Shown piece by piece: positions 1-8,621 of a DNA stretch of 64,000 bases. Under the pieces are notes generated by a model, which was given only the letters and a program-made list of their open reading frames with translations, searched no databases and had not been told where the DNA came from. This DNA is from CBDDHT01 sp965227905. GTDB taxonomy: Bacteria; Pseudomonadota; Alphaproteobacteria; Rhizobiales; Methyloligellaceae. The position numbers and the translations under genes are program-made. The stretch's first letter is position 1. The number at the start of each line of letters is the position of its first letter. The stretch covers positions 1,054,001-1,118,000 of the forward strand of contig OZ245780.1 of assembly GCA_965227905.1 (NCBI GenBank). The letters run 5' to 3'.

Positions 1-1418
1 GACATGGCGATGTCGTCATTGCCGCAATCACGTCATGCACGAACACGTCCAACCCGTCGGTTCTGATTGCTGCCGGGCTCGTCGCGCGCAATGCTGTGCA
101 GCGTGGACTCAAGGTCAAACCCTGGGTCAAGACATCGCTCGCTCCCGGCAGTCAGGTTGTAACCGACTATCTGACAGCAGCAGGCCTGCAGAACGATCTC
201 GACGCACTCGGATTCGATCTCGTCGGCTATGGCTGCACGACTTGTATTGGAAACTCTGGTCCCTTGCCGGAAGAGATTTCCGAGGCCATCGCAGAGAACG
301 ATCTCGTTGCCTGCTCTGTCTTGTCAGGCAATCGGAACTTTGAGGGCCGGGTCAATCCGGACGTCAAAGCGAACTATCTGGCGTCTCCTCCGCTTGTGGT
401 TGCCTATGCTCTGGCAGGCAGTCTCAACATCGATCTCACGACAGAGCCTCTCGGCGAAGATGCTGACGGGAATGCCGTATATCTGAAAGATATCTGGCCC
501 ACCTCATTGGAGATCGCCGATCTCGTGCGCTCATGCGTCACGGCTGACATGTTCGCCAAGCGCTATGCCGATGTGTTCAAGGGCGATGAGCAGTGGCAGA
601 AGATCGCGTCCGGTGGCGGTATTACGTATGGCTGGTCCATGGGTTCCACCTATGTGCAGAACCCTCCCTACTTTGAGGATATGGGCCGTGAGCCGGAACC
701 GATTACAGACGTCAAGAATGCCCGTGTCCTTGGGTTATTTCTCGATTCGATCACGACCGACCATATCTCTCCTGCCGGTGCCATCGCGAAGGACGGACCG
801 GCCGGAAACTATCTGGTCGAGCATCAGGTCGGTCCACGAGAGTTCAACTCCTATGGATCGCGGCGCGGCAACCACCAGATCATGATGCGCGGCACATTCG
901 CCAATATCCGAATCAAGAACCAGATGGTCGTCGGAACCGAAGGCGGAACGACCGTCCATCACCCATCCGGCGAACGCATGTCGATTTACGATGCGGCGAT
1001 GCGTTATCGCAGCGAAGACGTCCCATTGGTCGTATTCGCCGGCAAGGAATATGGCACAGGTTCGAGCAGGGACTGGGCGGCCAAGGGAACGCGACTTCTG
1101 GGCGTTAGGGCCGTTGTTGCTCAGTCTTTCGAGCGCATCCACCGCTCGAATTTGGTCGGCATGGGTGTCCTGCCGCTTCAATTTAGTGAAGGGGATTCCT
1201 GGCAGTCTCTCGGCATTCAAGGCGATGAGGTCGTTACGATCGAAGGTCTCGATTCACTGAATCCGAGACAGAACGTGATGGCCTCGATCACCTATGCCGA
1301 CGGTTCGACGCGCGAGGTTGAACTGGTGTCACGCATCGATACGGATGACGAACTCGAATATTTCGAGCATGGCGGCATTCTGCAGTATGTGCTGAGAAAT
1401 CTTGCCGAAGCCGCCTAG
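1..1418 (+). CDS. acnA: Aconitate hydratase, 3' part (5' end outside window)
   Basis: The open frame begins at base 3 and runs to TAG at 1416-1418, giving the last 471 residues of AcnA/IRP1-type aconitase, which interconverts citrate and isocitrate in the TCA cycle in the cytoplasm. The visible part opens with the 4Fe-4S signature ITSCTNTSNP (Cys at visible residue 12). The other two cluster cysteines lie in GYGCTTCIGNSGPL (visible residues 78 and 81). The C-terminal swivel domain is intact, including the GSSRDWAAKG substrate-binding stretch. AcnA is usually about 890 residues, so roughly the first half is missing only because the window starts here. A strong hairpin terminator follows. The DUF1223 gene next to acnA is a common alphaproteobacterial neighbour. 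Confidence 0.97.
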   Translation, partial: HGDVVIAAITSCTNTSNPSVLIAAGLVARNAVQRGLKVKPWVKTSLAPGSQVVTDYLTAAGLQNDLDALGFDLVGYGCTTCIGNSGPLPEEISEAIAENDLVACSVLSGNRNFEGRVNPDVKANYLASPPLVVAYALAGSLNIDLTTEPLGEDADGNAVYLKDIWPTSLEIADLVRSCVTADMFAKRYADVFKGDEQWQKIASGGGITYGWSMGSTYVQNPPYFEDMGREPEPITDVKNARVLGLFLDSITTDHISPAGAIAKDGPAGNYLVEHQVGPREFNSYGSRRGNHQIMMRGTFANIRIKNQMVVGTEGGTTVHHPSGERMSIYDAAMRYRSEDVPLVVFAGKEYGTGSSRDWAAKGTRLLGVRAVVAQSFERIHRSNLVGMGVLPLQFSEGDSWQSLGIQGDEVVTIEGLDSLNPRQNVMASITYADGSTREVELVSRIDTDDELEYFEHGGILQYVLRNLAEAA

Positions 1419-1459
1419 ATACGAAACCAATCTGCCGACAGTATCGGTCTGCACTCATG

Positions 1460-1503
1460 CACTCCTCTCCTTGGTCACACGGTCCGGGAGGGGAGTGTTT
1501 TCG
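1460..1503 (+). terminator. Rho-independent terminator after acnA
   Basis: An 11-bp stem (1460-1470 with 1487-1497, one G-U pair, arms rich in CTCC/GGAG) encloses a 16-nt loop and is followed directly by TTTT. It sits about 40 bp after the acnA stop, in the right orientation to end its transcript. Confidence 0.85.
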
Positions 1504-1699
1504 TTGATGGGGATAAGAGGTGAAGTAGGTCGTCTCTATCGGAAAATCGTTTCTCTCAATATCACAGTATTCCAGCAATCTCTCACTCAGTCGTGACTAG
1601 CAATTGAGGGTTCAAATCGGGATACTGGATTCTCATTTGCTGAGGGGGGACATCTCAGCGCGATTTTTTGGCATGGACAACGTTGGATCCAAATCTAAA

Positions 1700-2458
1700 A
1701 TGACGAGCAAAATTGCAGTCTTAGGTATTGTTCTCGCCTCAGTCACAACTTTCGCTTTAACGGCAGCTAATGCCGGAGACCGGACGGTTAAGTCGTCTGC
1801 CAAACCCGTGTTGGAGCTATACACCAGCCAAGGATGCAGCTCCTGTCCGCCCGCCGACAAACTTCTGGGCCGCTATGCGTCACGCGGTGACGTCGTAGCG
1901 CTGACGCTGCCGGTCGACTATTGGGATTATCTGGGCTGGAAGGATACTCTCGCAAACCCGATCTATTCGAACCGCCAGCGATCATATGCTAGAGCCCGTG
2001 GAGACGGTCAGGTCTATACACCGCAGATCGTCATCGATGGCTTGAAACATGCGGTCGGTAGTGTGCAGTCGTCGGTGGAGCGCGCCATACGCGTTTCTCA
2101 GAAAAAGATTGCGGCCAACCGTGTTTCGCTCTCGATGACGGCAAAAGATGATGCGTTGATCATCCAGACCGGTGCTGCTCCCGAAGGTGCGAAGGTTCGC
2201 AAAGGGACCATCTGGCTGGCACTGGTCACAAAAAAGGTGACCGTCAAGATCAAGCGCGGCGAAAACCGGGGGCGCAAGATTTCATACTATAATGTGGTTC
2301 GCGAGCTGACGCCTGTCGGCAAGTGGGAAGGAGACGCTATGTCCCTTAAGCTTCCCAAGAACCATCTGATGAAGCGTGGCGCAGACGGTTGCACGGTACT
2401 TCTGCAAGCCGAGAACTCGGGCCCCATCCTCGCGGCGGCAGAGATCAAAGACTGGTAG
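1700..2458 (+). CDS. DUF1223 secreted thioredoxin-fold protein
   Basis: A 252-residue DUF1223 protein. The N-terminus is a signal peptide (hydrophobic stretch about residues 5-22, likely cut after AANA). It is followed by a thioredoxin-like strand and the CxxC motif in YTSQGCSSCPPADKLL (Cys46 and Cys49), which suggests a thiol/disulfide role in the periplasm; no substrate is known to me. The frame is open upstream to a TTG at 1604 and has another ATG at 1673. ATG 1700 is preferred because it begins directly with the signal peptide and has GGA about 12 bases upstream, but 1673 cannot be excluded. It lies downstream of acnA, separated by the terminator, so it is probably transcribed on its own. 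Confidence 0.8.
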   Translation: MTSKIAVLGIVLASVTTFALTAANAGDRTVKSSAKPVLELYTSQGCSSCPPADKLLGRYASRGDVVALTLPVDYWDYLGWKDTLANPIYSNRQRSYARARGDGQVYTPQIVIDGLKHAVGSVQSSVERAIRVSQKKIAANRVSLSMTAKDDALIIQTGAAPEGAKVRKGTIWLALVTKKVTVKIKRGENRGRKISYYNVVRELTPVGKWEGDAMSLKLPKNHLMKRGADGCTVLLQAENSGPILAAAEIKDW

Positions 2459-2537
2459 GGTAAGCTTGGCGACAGCGTGTCGATCACCCTATGATCTAGA
2501 TTAGAGGTATCGAAACGCGGCATCTGAGAGATGAGCC

Positions 2538-3341
2538 ATGCGACCCTGTTTCATTGTTTCTGTCATCCTCCTTTGTTTGAGTTCCCAGTTTGTTGACGCG
2601 GCGCCGGTAACCAGTCGTTGTCTTGCCGTTGCACAAGCAGCGCCCGGCATCACTCCGGTTGCCTACAGGCAAGCGGCGCTTTCCGACAGTGAGTTGCGGC
2701 TCACATTCGTCGGTCACTCGACATTTCTCATTGAAACCGCCAGCGGGCTACGAATTGCGACCGACTATGCCGGGTATGCCGGCCGTGGTGTCGTTCCCGA
2801 TGTGGTCACAATGAACCATGCACACGAGACCCATTACACCGACTATCCAGACCCGAAAATCAAGCATGTGCTGCGAGGATGGAATCCGGAAGGCGGGCAT
2901 GCCGAGCACAATCTCGAGGTCGGCGGTGCCTATATACGGTCAGTGCCCACAAATATCCGTGTTTGGGACTCGACCGAGACAGAGGCTTTCGGCAATTCTA
3001 TTTTTATCATTGAAGCCGCGGGGCTTTGCATCGGCCATCTCGGCCATCTGCAGCACGAATTGACACCGCAGCAACTCGGTCAGATCGGACAGCTCGACGT
3101 TGTGCTTGTTCCGGCCGACGGTGTTTGGACCATGGATCACGCCGGTATGGCCAAGGTCGTCAAGTCATTGCATCCGCGGCTCATCGTGCCGATGCACTAT
3201 TTCGATTCAGGCACGCTCGGCATTTTTCTCGACAAGCTCCGGCCCGACTACGATATCCAAGTCAGCGAGACCGCATCGGTCGTGCTCTCTCAGGCGCAGC
3301 TCCCGAAAAAGCCGCAAGTTCTGGTGTTGCCAGGCTACTGA
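2538..3341 (+). CDS. Secreted MBL-fold metallo-hydrolase (UlaG-like)
   Basis: A 267-residue protein with a signal peptide (hydrophobic residues 5-18, probable cleavage near VDA-A at 20-22), then a metallo-beta-lactamase fold of the UlaG/YtnP-like group. The first metal motif reads NHAHETHY (His94, His96, His99). The usual HxHxDH aspartate position is threonine here (Thr98). Later motifs GHLGHL, VPADG and VPMHYF supply the expected remaining ligands. The start is ATG with an AG-rich ribosome-binding site (GAGAGATGAG) just upstream. The substrate is unknown. The stop region overlaps the converging antiporter gene by 7 bp. Confidence 0.8.
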   Translation: MRPCFIVSVILLCLSSQFVDAAPVTSRCLAVAQAAPGITPVAYRQAALSDSELRLTFVGHSTFLIETASGLRIATDYAGYAGRGVVPDVVTMNHAHETHYTDYPDPKIKHVLRGWNPEGGHAEHNLEVGGAYIRSVPTNIRVWDSTETEAFGNSIFIIEAAGLCIGHLGHLQHELTPQQLGQIGQLDVVLVPADGVWTMDHAGMAKVVKSLHPRLIVPMHYFDSGTLGIFLDKLRPDYDIQVSETASVVLSQAQLPKKPQVLVLPGY

Positions 3342-4648
3342 TTCGATCCGGTGGCATTGACCTCATCAGTTTCTGCTCCAGGATCTGTGCCGGCCGTTCG
3401 GGCCATAAGCCGACGGGTAAGCGATTCCATTGTGAGGCCCTGGACGATGATCGAAAACAACACCACGGCATAGGTGATTGGCAGAATCTCGTTCTTGAAG
3501 GGGCCGTCAGGCAGGGAGAGCGCAAGGGCTACCGATATTCCGCCTCTCAGTCCGCCCCATGTCAGCATCTGGATTGCGCCGCTGGTGAACTGCTGGCGCA
3601 CGGCCAGGAGGCCGATCGGTATTGAAACGCTGATCCAGCGGGCGATCAGCACGATCGGGATCGCGGCCAACTCCAGCCAGATCGAATCCAAGGCCTCTGC
3701 AATAACAAGGACCTCGAGCCCGATCAGCAAGAAGAGTACCGAGTTCAGGAGTTCATCGGTCAGCTCCCAGAACTGAAAGACATGCTCACGGCTCTTCTCG
3801 CTCATGGCGAACTGCGCGCCATAGTTACCGATTAGAAGACCTGCGATGACGACTGCGATCGGTCCACTGACATGCAGATGGAGAGCGGCCGCATAGGCAC
3901 AGGTCACCAATGCCAGCGTTATCAGGACTTCCAGATCGTAAGCATCTACGGCGCGGATCATCGCAAAAGCCACGAAGCCAAAAGCGAGTCCGAGAAGCGC
4001 ACCGCCAAAGGCTTCCAGCGCGAAGAGTTGAGCAATCTGAAGGGCTCCGATTTCCTGGCCGTGGCCGCCGCTTCCTGTTGCGATTGTCAGGAGAATTGAA
4101 AAGACGACCACGGCAACGCCGTCATTGAACAGCGACTCGCCGGTTATCTTGGCCTCGATCAACGGAGGGACGCTAACACGCTTCAGGATGCTGAGAACGG
4201 CAACGGGATCCGTGGGCGAAATTAGCGCGCCAAACACCAATGCCCAGATGAATGGCAACGGTGTGCCAAGCCAACCAGAAACGAGCCAGACAGCGCCTCC
4301 CACTAGGAATGTCGAAGTTAGAACGCCAACTGTGGCCATAAGCCCGATGGACCATTTGCGCTGGGCAATCTTCGAAAGATCGACATGCACCGCTCCGGCG
4401 AAGAGCATCGCACTGAGAAAACCCTCCATGAGAGTCTCGTAGAAGTCGATGCTCTTTACGACATTGCGGACGGACGGGCCGATCCCAAGGGCCGGCCAAA
4501 GCTGGTCGATCGCCAAAACCGCGCATGATGCACCAAGCGCAATGACCATCAGCCCGATCGTGTGGGGCAGCTCTATGTATCTGTGATTGATATAGCCGAA
4601 CACGGCTGCAAGGCCGAGCAGCATCGCCAGGATATCGAGGAGCGTCAT
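3335..4648 (-). CDS. CPA1-family cation:proton antiporter (NhaP type)
   Basis: A 437-residue inner-membrane protein with about 12 hydrophobic segments. Family motifs are clear: GALISPTDPVAVLS in the middle transmembrane bundle and GESLFNDGVAVVVF, whose Asn-Asp pair is the ion-binding site of CPA1 Na+(K+)/H+ exchangers. The short hydrophilic C-terminal tail lacks TrkA or cNMP regulatory domains. The ATG start is at 4648. The gene converges on the metallo-hydrolase and overlaps its stop by 7 bp. The upstream caspase-like gene is on the same strand, 85 bp away, so cotranscription is possible. The exact cation cannot be read from sequence. Confidence 0.88.
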   Translation of the reverse strand: MTLLDILAMLLGLAAVFGYINHRYIELPHTIGLMVIALGASCAVLAIDQLWPALGIGPSVRNVVKSIDFYETLMEGFLSAMLFAGAVHVDLSKIAQRKWSIGLMATVGVLTSTFLVGGAVWLVSGWLGTPLPFIWALVFGALISPTDPVAVLSILKRVSVPPLIEAKITGESLFNDGVAVVVFSILLTIATGSGGHGQEIGALQIAQLFALEAFGGALLGLAFGFVAFAMIRAVDAYDLEVLITLALVTCAYAAALHLHVSGPIAVVIAGLLIGNYGAQFAMSEKSREHVFQFWELTDELLNSVLFLLIGLEVLVIAEALDSIWLELAAIPIVLIARWISVSIPIGLLAVRQQFTSGAIQMLTWGGLRGGISVALALSLPDGPFKNEILPITYAVVLFSIIVQGLTMESLTRRLMARTAGTDPGAETDEVNATGSNQ

Positions 4649-4733
4649 GTCTTAGTCGCGTCTGTTTGCACCACTGTTGGGACACAGCAGCTCGAAGGAT
4701 TGCAGCCTGGCCTATTGCGCTATGCAGCAGGTC

Positions 4734-6335
4734 TCAGAAACGGATGCCACCGCCGAGAGCACCACCAAGACCGATGCCGATAGAGAATGTTCCACGACGC
4801 TCGTTGGCGGGAGGCGCCTCTTGGCGAGGTGCCGGTGGACGTTGTTGGCGCTGAGGCTGAGACCGCGTTGTGCGCTTCTGCGTATTGCGCGTCGAGGCCC
4901 GTTTTGTCGATGGGCGCTTCACAGCGATACAACGTCCGCCTCTCAGCACTGTGCCGCGTCTGCAACTGACCGGGCAGATGCGCTTACTACCTCCATCCCG
5001 GTAAACGGCTATGACGGAATCGACAACCGACTTCGATGTCGGCGGATCGGCAGGAAGAGACAATTTTGCATGCATGTTAAAGGTCTGCATGGCGCGCCGC
5101 GAACCATTGCCCCACTTGCCGTCGATACCCATGACATAGCAACCAGCGTTTTTCAGTGCCTGTTGCAGCATGCGCGCCAATTCGATCGGCGAGTGCGTTT
5201 CCACGACGGCCGGTGCAGTGGAACGGGCTTCCTCCGCAAGTTTCGCGACTTTGACTTCAGCTTGCGGTTCCGGTGCAGCCTCGACTTTCGGAGCTGGGGC
5301 AGAAGCGGCCTTTTCCGCAGCTTCTTTCTTCTTCAGCTCGGAGACGAGCGCCCGCGCAATAACAGCGAAATTTCCATTCGGGTATGCCGAGAGAAAGCTC
5401 TCGAAAAGATAGACATTGCCACTATTTTTGATTGCATCCCATGCTGAGAGCTCCAATGCCGAATCGTGCGGAACCAGGCTTGTCGTTTGCTGGGGAGGTG
5501 AGGGCGGACGCGCTTCCACGACAATGTCTCTATTGGCAGAGGCAACGACGACTTCGCGCTTGTTGAAGAAAAAATCGCTCGTAAGCGAACTGCTTGTCCA
5601 AGGTGTCTGCCGTTTGGCCGTCATCTGGAGAACGTCGGTGCGGACACGCCGCATCATCTGAGCGACGTCGAGGTTTGGCGCTTCGATATGCTTTGCGAGT
5701 GCCGTTGTGAAAGGGCTGTTTGTGCCGGTTCCATCGAGTGCTACGTCGCCAGGTTCGGTTGCGAATGCGATCATTGTACCCGACGCCGTATTGATGCGCG
5801 CGAGGCCGCGTGGTGCGCCATCGTCGCTCGAAGATCGTGTCGCACCCATGCTGCGATGAAGCGTTCGCGCCAATGGATTGTCGCGGCAGGCATCCAGAAA
5901 GACGAGTTTCGTCGCGGCTGTGCGTTCCATTTCAGCAAGGACGCTGTTCAGACGAACGGCTTGATAGCTCAGATCCAGCTCTTCTTCGAGTTCTGCATCA
6001 ACGGGAATGAGGTAGTTCTCCCCCTTCACCTGAAGGCCATGGCCGGCAAAGAAGAGGAGGGCGACATCGGCTCCTTGAAGCTTGCGTCTGAATTCTTTCA
6101 GCTTTCGCCCGAAATCGCGAAATCCGAGATCAAGACCGGAGACGACATCGAAATTAAGCCGCTGAAGCGACGCGGTTATCAGCTTGGCATCGTTTCGGGG
6201 ATTCAGCAGTGCGGTTGCGTGCTGGTAGTCGGAATTACCAACGACGAGCGCCACACGTTTCGCTGCTGCTGCAGGCATTGCCGAACCGACCAAGATCGCC
6301 AGCCCCAATGCGATACCGAATCTCGAAAAAGACAT
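4734..6335 (-). CDS. Secreted caspase-fold (C14/metacaspase-like) protein with peptidoglycan-binding-like domain
   Basis: A 533-residue protein. Signal peptide: residues about 1-25 (cut near AAAA-K). Caspase p20 domain: about 27-250, with the catalytic His in FAGHG (His99) and the Cys in LDACRDNP (Cys150), both present, so it is probably an active cysteine endopeptidase. A low-complexity Ala/Lys/Glu linker follows. A PG_binding_1-like repeat is at about residues 405-450 (ELARMLQQALKNAG, GKWGNGSRRAMQTF). A basic, Arg/Gln/Pro-rich stretch leads to a Gly-rich tail. The export signal and the putative wall-binding domain point to the periplasm. Substrates are unknown. It diverges from the outer-membrane barrel gene across a 315-bp spacer. 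Confidence 0.85.
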   Translation of the reverse strand: MSFSRFGIALGLAILVGSAMPAAAAKRVALVVGNSDYQHATALLNPRNDAKLITASLQRLNFDVVSGLDLGFRDFGRKLKEFRRKLQGADVALLFFAGHGLQVKGENYLIPVDAELEEELDLSYQAVRLNSVLAEMERTAATKLVFLDACRDNPLARTLHRSMGATRSSSDDGAPRGLARINTASGTMIAFATEPGDVALDGTGTNSPFTTALAKHIEAPNLDVAQMMRRVRTDVLQMTAKRQTPWTSSSLTSDFFFNKREVVVASANRDIVVEARPPSPPQQTTSLVPHDSALELSAWDAIKNSGNVYLFESFLSAYPNGNFAVIARALVSELKKKEAAEKAASAPAPKVEAAPEPQAEVKVAKLAEEARSTAPAVVETHSPIELARMLQQALKNAGCYVMGIDGKWGNGSRRAMQTFNMHAKLSLPADPPTSKSVVDSVIAVYRDGGSKRICPVSCRRGTVLRGGRCIAVKRPSTKRASTRNTQKRTTRSQPQRQQRPPAPRQEAPPANERRGTFSIGIGLGGALGGGIRF

Positions 6336-6650
6336 GATTCGTCTCCGCTGTCATGCAAGCCCCCGGAACAACCTAGGATTATTCGGTGCCGAAGTAAATG
6401 AATGGCTCCTGGAAGGCCTTTGGGACCGCTCCGGTTCGATATTGGTGAATATCCTGTTAAACACGCCGTTTTGAGCGTGTGAATCGGCCGCTGCTGTTGC
6501 AGCAATGTCACGGTGTTTGCCGGATTTCGGATGAGTGCCCCTACGCGGCTCGACACTCTCATTAATGCCATCGATAGTCTGTAATCGGACTCAGACGACT
6601 GCGCGTCACGCCTACGACGCGATCCTGGCGGACGCAGGAGGTCTGGAAAC
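6336..6650. other. 315-bp divergent intergenic region
   Basis: No gene is seen between the caspase-like gene and the barrel gene. The spacer must hold both promoters. It contains a 6-bp inverted repeat (ACACGC...GCGTGT, 8-nt loop) near 6453 and a second small one (GCTGC/GCAGC) near 6490. The sequence AGGAGG about 9 bases before 6651 is a strong ribosome-binding site for the barrel gene. No known operator motif is recognised. Confidence 0.5.
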
Positions 6651-7904
6651 ATGATCTTGAAGTGCAATTGGCGAGTTGTGCATCTCGGAGGTTTCTTCGG
6701 GCTGACGCTGTCGGCTGCGCTATCAATTGCAACGGTCAGCGTCCAGGCGCAACCTCAGACAATCCAGGATGTCGGTTCGGCCTGTACCCAATCGACGATT
6801 CTTGTTGGAGATCCACCGGCCCCTGTCATCCGTCCGGCCGACAATTGTACGGGAGCGAATGACGGTGTTTACATAAACTCCGTCGGAGAGGCTCACCGGC
6901 GAGCGGTGACGGCATTCGGTAATTCTCTGATGGATGCCGGCAATGCACTCGGCCCGTTCATGGTCTCGGCTGTCGCAATTCAGGGTCTTGGCACGAACAC
7001 GACTCATGACGGGCTGACGGCCAGCTTCAATCCGACATTCGATATGCCCGACCATGAAGATACCGACTTCACGGTGACCCTGTCGTTCTCATACGATGTC
7101 GGCCGCGGTCGCCTTGCCGGCCAGAAGGACGCAGCACCCCGTCGGAGCAAATTCTGGCAGATTGGTGGATTTGTCGGATATCAGACTCTCGAGACCGAAT
7201 TAGGCAATACCATCTTTACGTCGGGTTTGGGGCTTGGCGGTGCGGGCTCGGCCAGAAACAACGCCGTGCTGGTCGGGGGCTATTCGCTCATGGCCTGGAA
7301 GCAGTTTTACACCTTCAGCACGATCAGCGGCACGTTCGGTCAGACGGAAGATTTCAACACTGCTCTCGCCGCGAACTCGAAATACGATACCGATGGATAT
7401 GTAAGCTCCAGCGCCATTGGTTATGTCATGACACTTGGTAAGCGCCGCGGAGCGAAAGACGGTGGCCGTCAAAGAAACCTCAAACTGGATGCACGCGCCG
7501 AACTGACCCATTCCAAGCATTCTGGCGATGCCCATGTGAACTCTGCCGGCTTCAGGATCGGCGAGAGCCGTGTCGAGTCTGTTACAGGCGGTTTGAGCCT
7601 GACGCTTTTCTCTGAAATCCGAAAAGGTGATGCGATCGTCAAGCCGTATATCAAAGGCGGCATCCAGCACCGGCTCGATCACGACAATACGGTCTTCATT
7701 CCAACGCAGATTATTCAGGGAAATACCATCAACGGCACTGAAATCAGCTTCGACGAAGAAGATACCTTCGTCTTGGTTGAGGGCGGCCTGTCTATTGCCC
7801 GAAAGAAGGGATCTTTGAACGGAAGCGCCTTCTATCAGGGGAGCGGCGATGCCGACGTCGTCGGAGGCCGGATTGGCTATAATATGAGACTTGGCCCGAA
7901 CTGA
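6651..7904 (+). CDS. Putative outer-membrane beta-barrel (autotransporter-domain-like) protein
   Basis: A 417-residue protein with a cleavable signal peptide (hydrophobic residues about 13-33, ending VQAQ). After a short Cys/Pro-rich N-terminal stretch come many alternating polar/aromatic strands typical of an outer-membrane barrel (for example FTVTLSFSYDVGRG, WQIGGFVGYQT, FDEEDTFVLVEGGLSI). It ends in GGRIGYNMRLGPN, whose aromatic and hydrophobic alternation resembles a last barrel strand, though the terminal residue is Asn rather than Phe. The strong AGGAGG site supports ATG 6651. I do not recognise a specific family. An autotransporter-like translocator without a passenger, or a small porin, are both possible. 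Confidence 0.65.
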   Translation: MILKCNWRVVHLGGFFGLTLSAALSIATVSVQAQPQTIQDVGSACTQSTILVGDPPAPVIRPADNCTGANDGVYINSVGEAHRRAVTAFGNSLMDAGNALGPFMVSAVAIQGLGTNTTHDGLTASFNPTFDMPDHEDTDFTVTLSFSYDVGRGRLAGQKDAAPRRSKFWQIGGFVGYQTLETELGNTIFTSGLGLGGAGSARNNAVLVGGYSLMAWKQFYTFSTISGTFGQTEDFNTALAANSKYDTDGYVSSSAIGYVMTLGKRRGAKDGGRQRNLKLDARAELTHSKHSGDAHVNSAGFRIGESRVESVTGGLSLTLFSEIRKGDAIVKPYIKGGIQHRLDHDNTVFIPTQIIQGNTINGTEISFDEEDTFVLVEGGLSIARKKGSLNGSAFYQGSGDADVVGGRIGYNMRLGPN

Positions 7905-8621
7905 TCAGTCGCTAAGCACCTCACTTAACCACAGATCAAGACAGGCCGGACCAGCATGTATTAAGCCCGGCCCCCAGCGTACAGTATCCCGCCGAATGCG
8001 ATCCACCTCAGCGCCCGGGGCTGCCGCAATCTCGACAGTATGGCCAATCAGCCACTGTTCGATTTCGTGTGCCATTGCCTCGATGTGAAACTGGATTCCA
8101 AGAACATTCGATCCATGGATGAATGCCTGGTTCTCGGTGATGTCGGTTGACGCCAGCCGTGTGGCGCCATCGGGCAGATCGAATGTGTCGCCATGCCAAT
8201 GCAAAACTTGCCAGTGGTTTTCGGCTAACGGTGCCAGACAGGATGTCTTGCCGGCCTCTGAGGGTTCGATTCTGGCCCAGCCGATTTCCTTGGCTCGTGC
8301 CGGGTAGACGCGTGCGCCAAGGACCCGCGCGATGAGCTGCGCTCCGAGGCAGATTCCGAGAATAGGCCGGCCGGCATGCAATTGTCGCTCAATGAGGCGC
8401 AGTTCGTCTTTGAGAAATGGATAAAGCGCTTCGTCGGTGGCGCCGATCGGGCCACCCAGGACGATCAGCAGTTCTGGTGTTTCGTTCTGGACTTCAAGTC
8501 GGTCGACCCCGGCATCCAGCATGGTCACGGAGAAATTGCGCGCCGTGAGCGCCGGACCGAAGTTTCCAAGATGCTCAAAGCAGACATGGCGGATTGCAAG
8601 TGCAGTCAACTCACGATTCAT
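7905..8621 (-). CDS. Class I glutamine amidotransferase (GuaA-N/YfeJ-like)
   Basis: A 238-residue free-standing class I amidotransferase. The nucleophile Cys sits in the elbow GICLGAQLIA and the His/Glu pair in QFHIEA, so the Cys-His-Glu triad is complete. The oxyanion loop VLGGPIGA is also present. Such proteins hydrolyse glutamine or gamma-glutamyl compounds in the cytoplasm; the synthase partner is not in the neighbourhood. The start codon overlaps the stop of the upstream gamma-glutamyltransferase gene by 4 bp (ATGA), indicating translational coupling and a common gamma-glutamyl theme. Its stop abuts the stop of the converging barrel gene with no spacer (7904/7905). Confidence 0.85.
   Translation of the reverse strand: MNRELTALAIRHVCFEHLGNFGPALTARNFSVTMLDAGVDRLEVQNETPELLIVLGGPIGATDEALYPFLKDELRLIERQLHAGRPILGICLGAQLIARVLGARVYPARAKEIGWARIEPSEAGKTSCLAPLAENHWQVLHWHGDTFDLPDGATRLASTDITENQAFIHGSNVLGIQFHIEAMAHEIEQWLIGHTVEIAAAPGAEVDRIRRDTVRWGPGLIHAGPACLDLWLSEVLSD

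Noticed and set aside
3026..3625. Plus-strand frame of 199 codons spanning the metallo-hydrolase 3' end and antiporter
   Set aside because: It overlaps two well-supported genes in other frames, is Arg-rich as expected of a shadow frame, and has no recognisable features.
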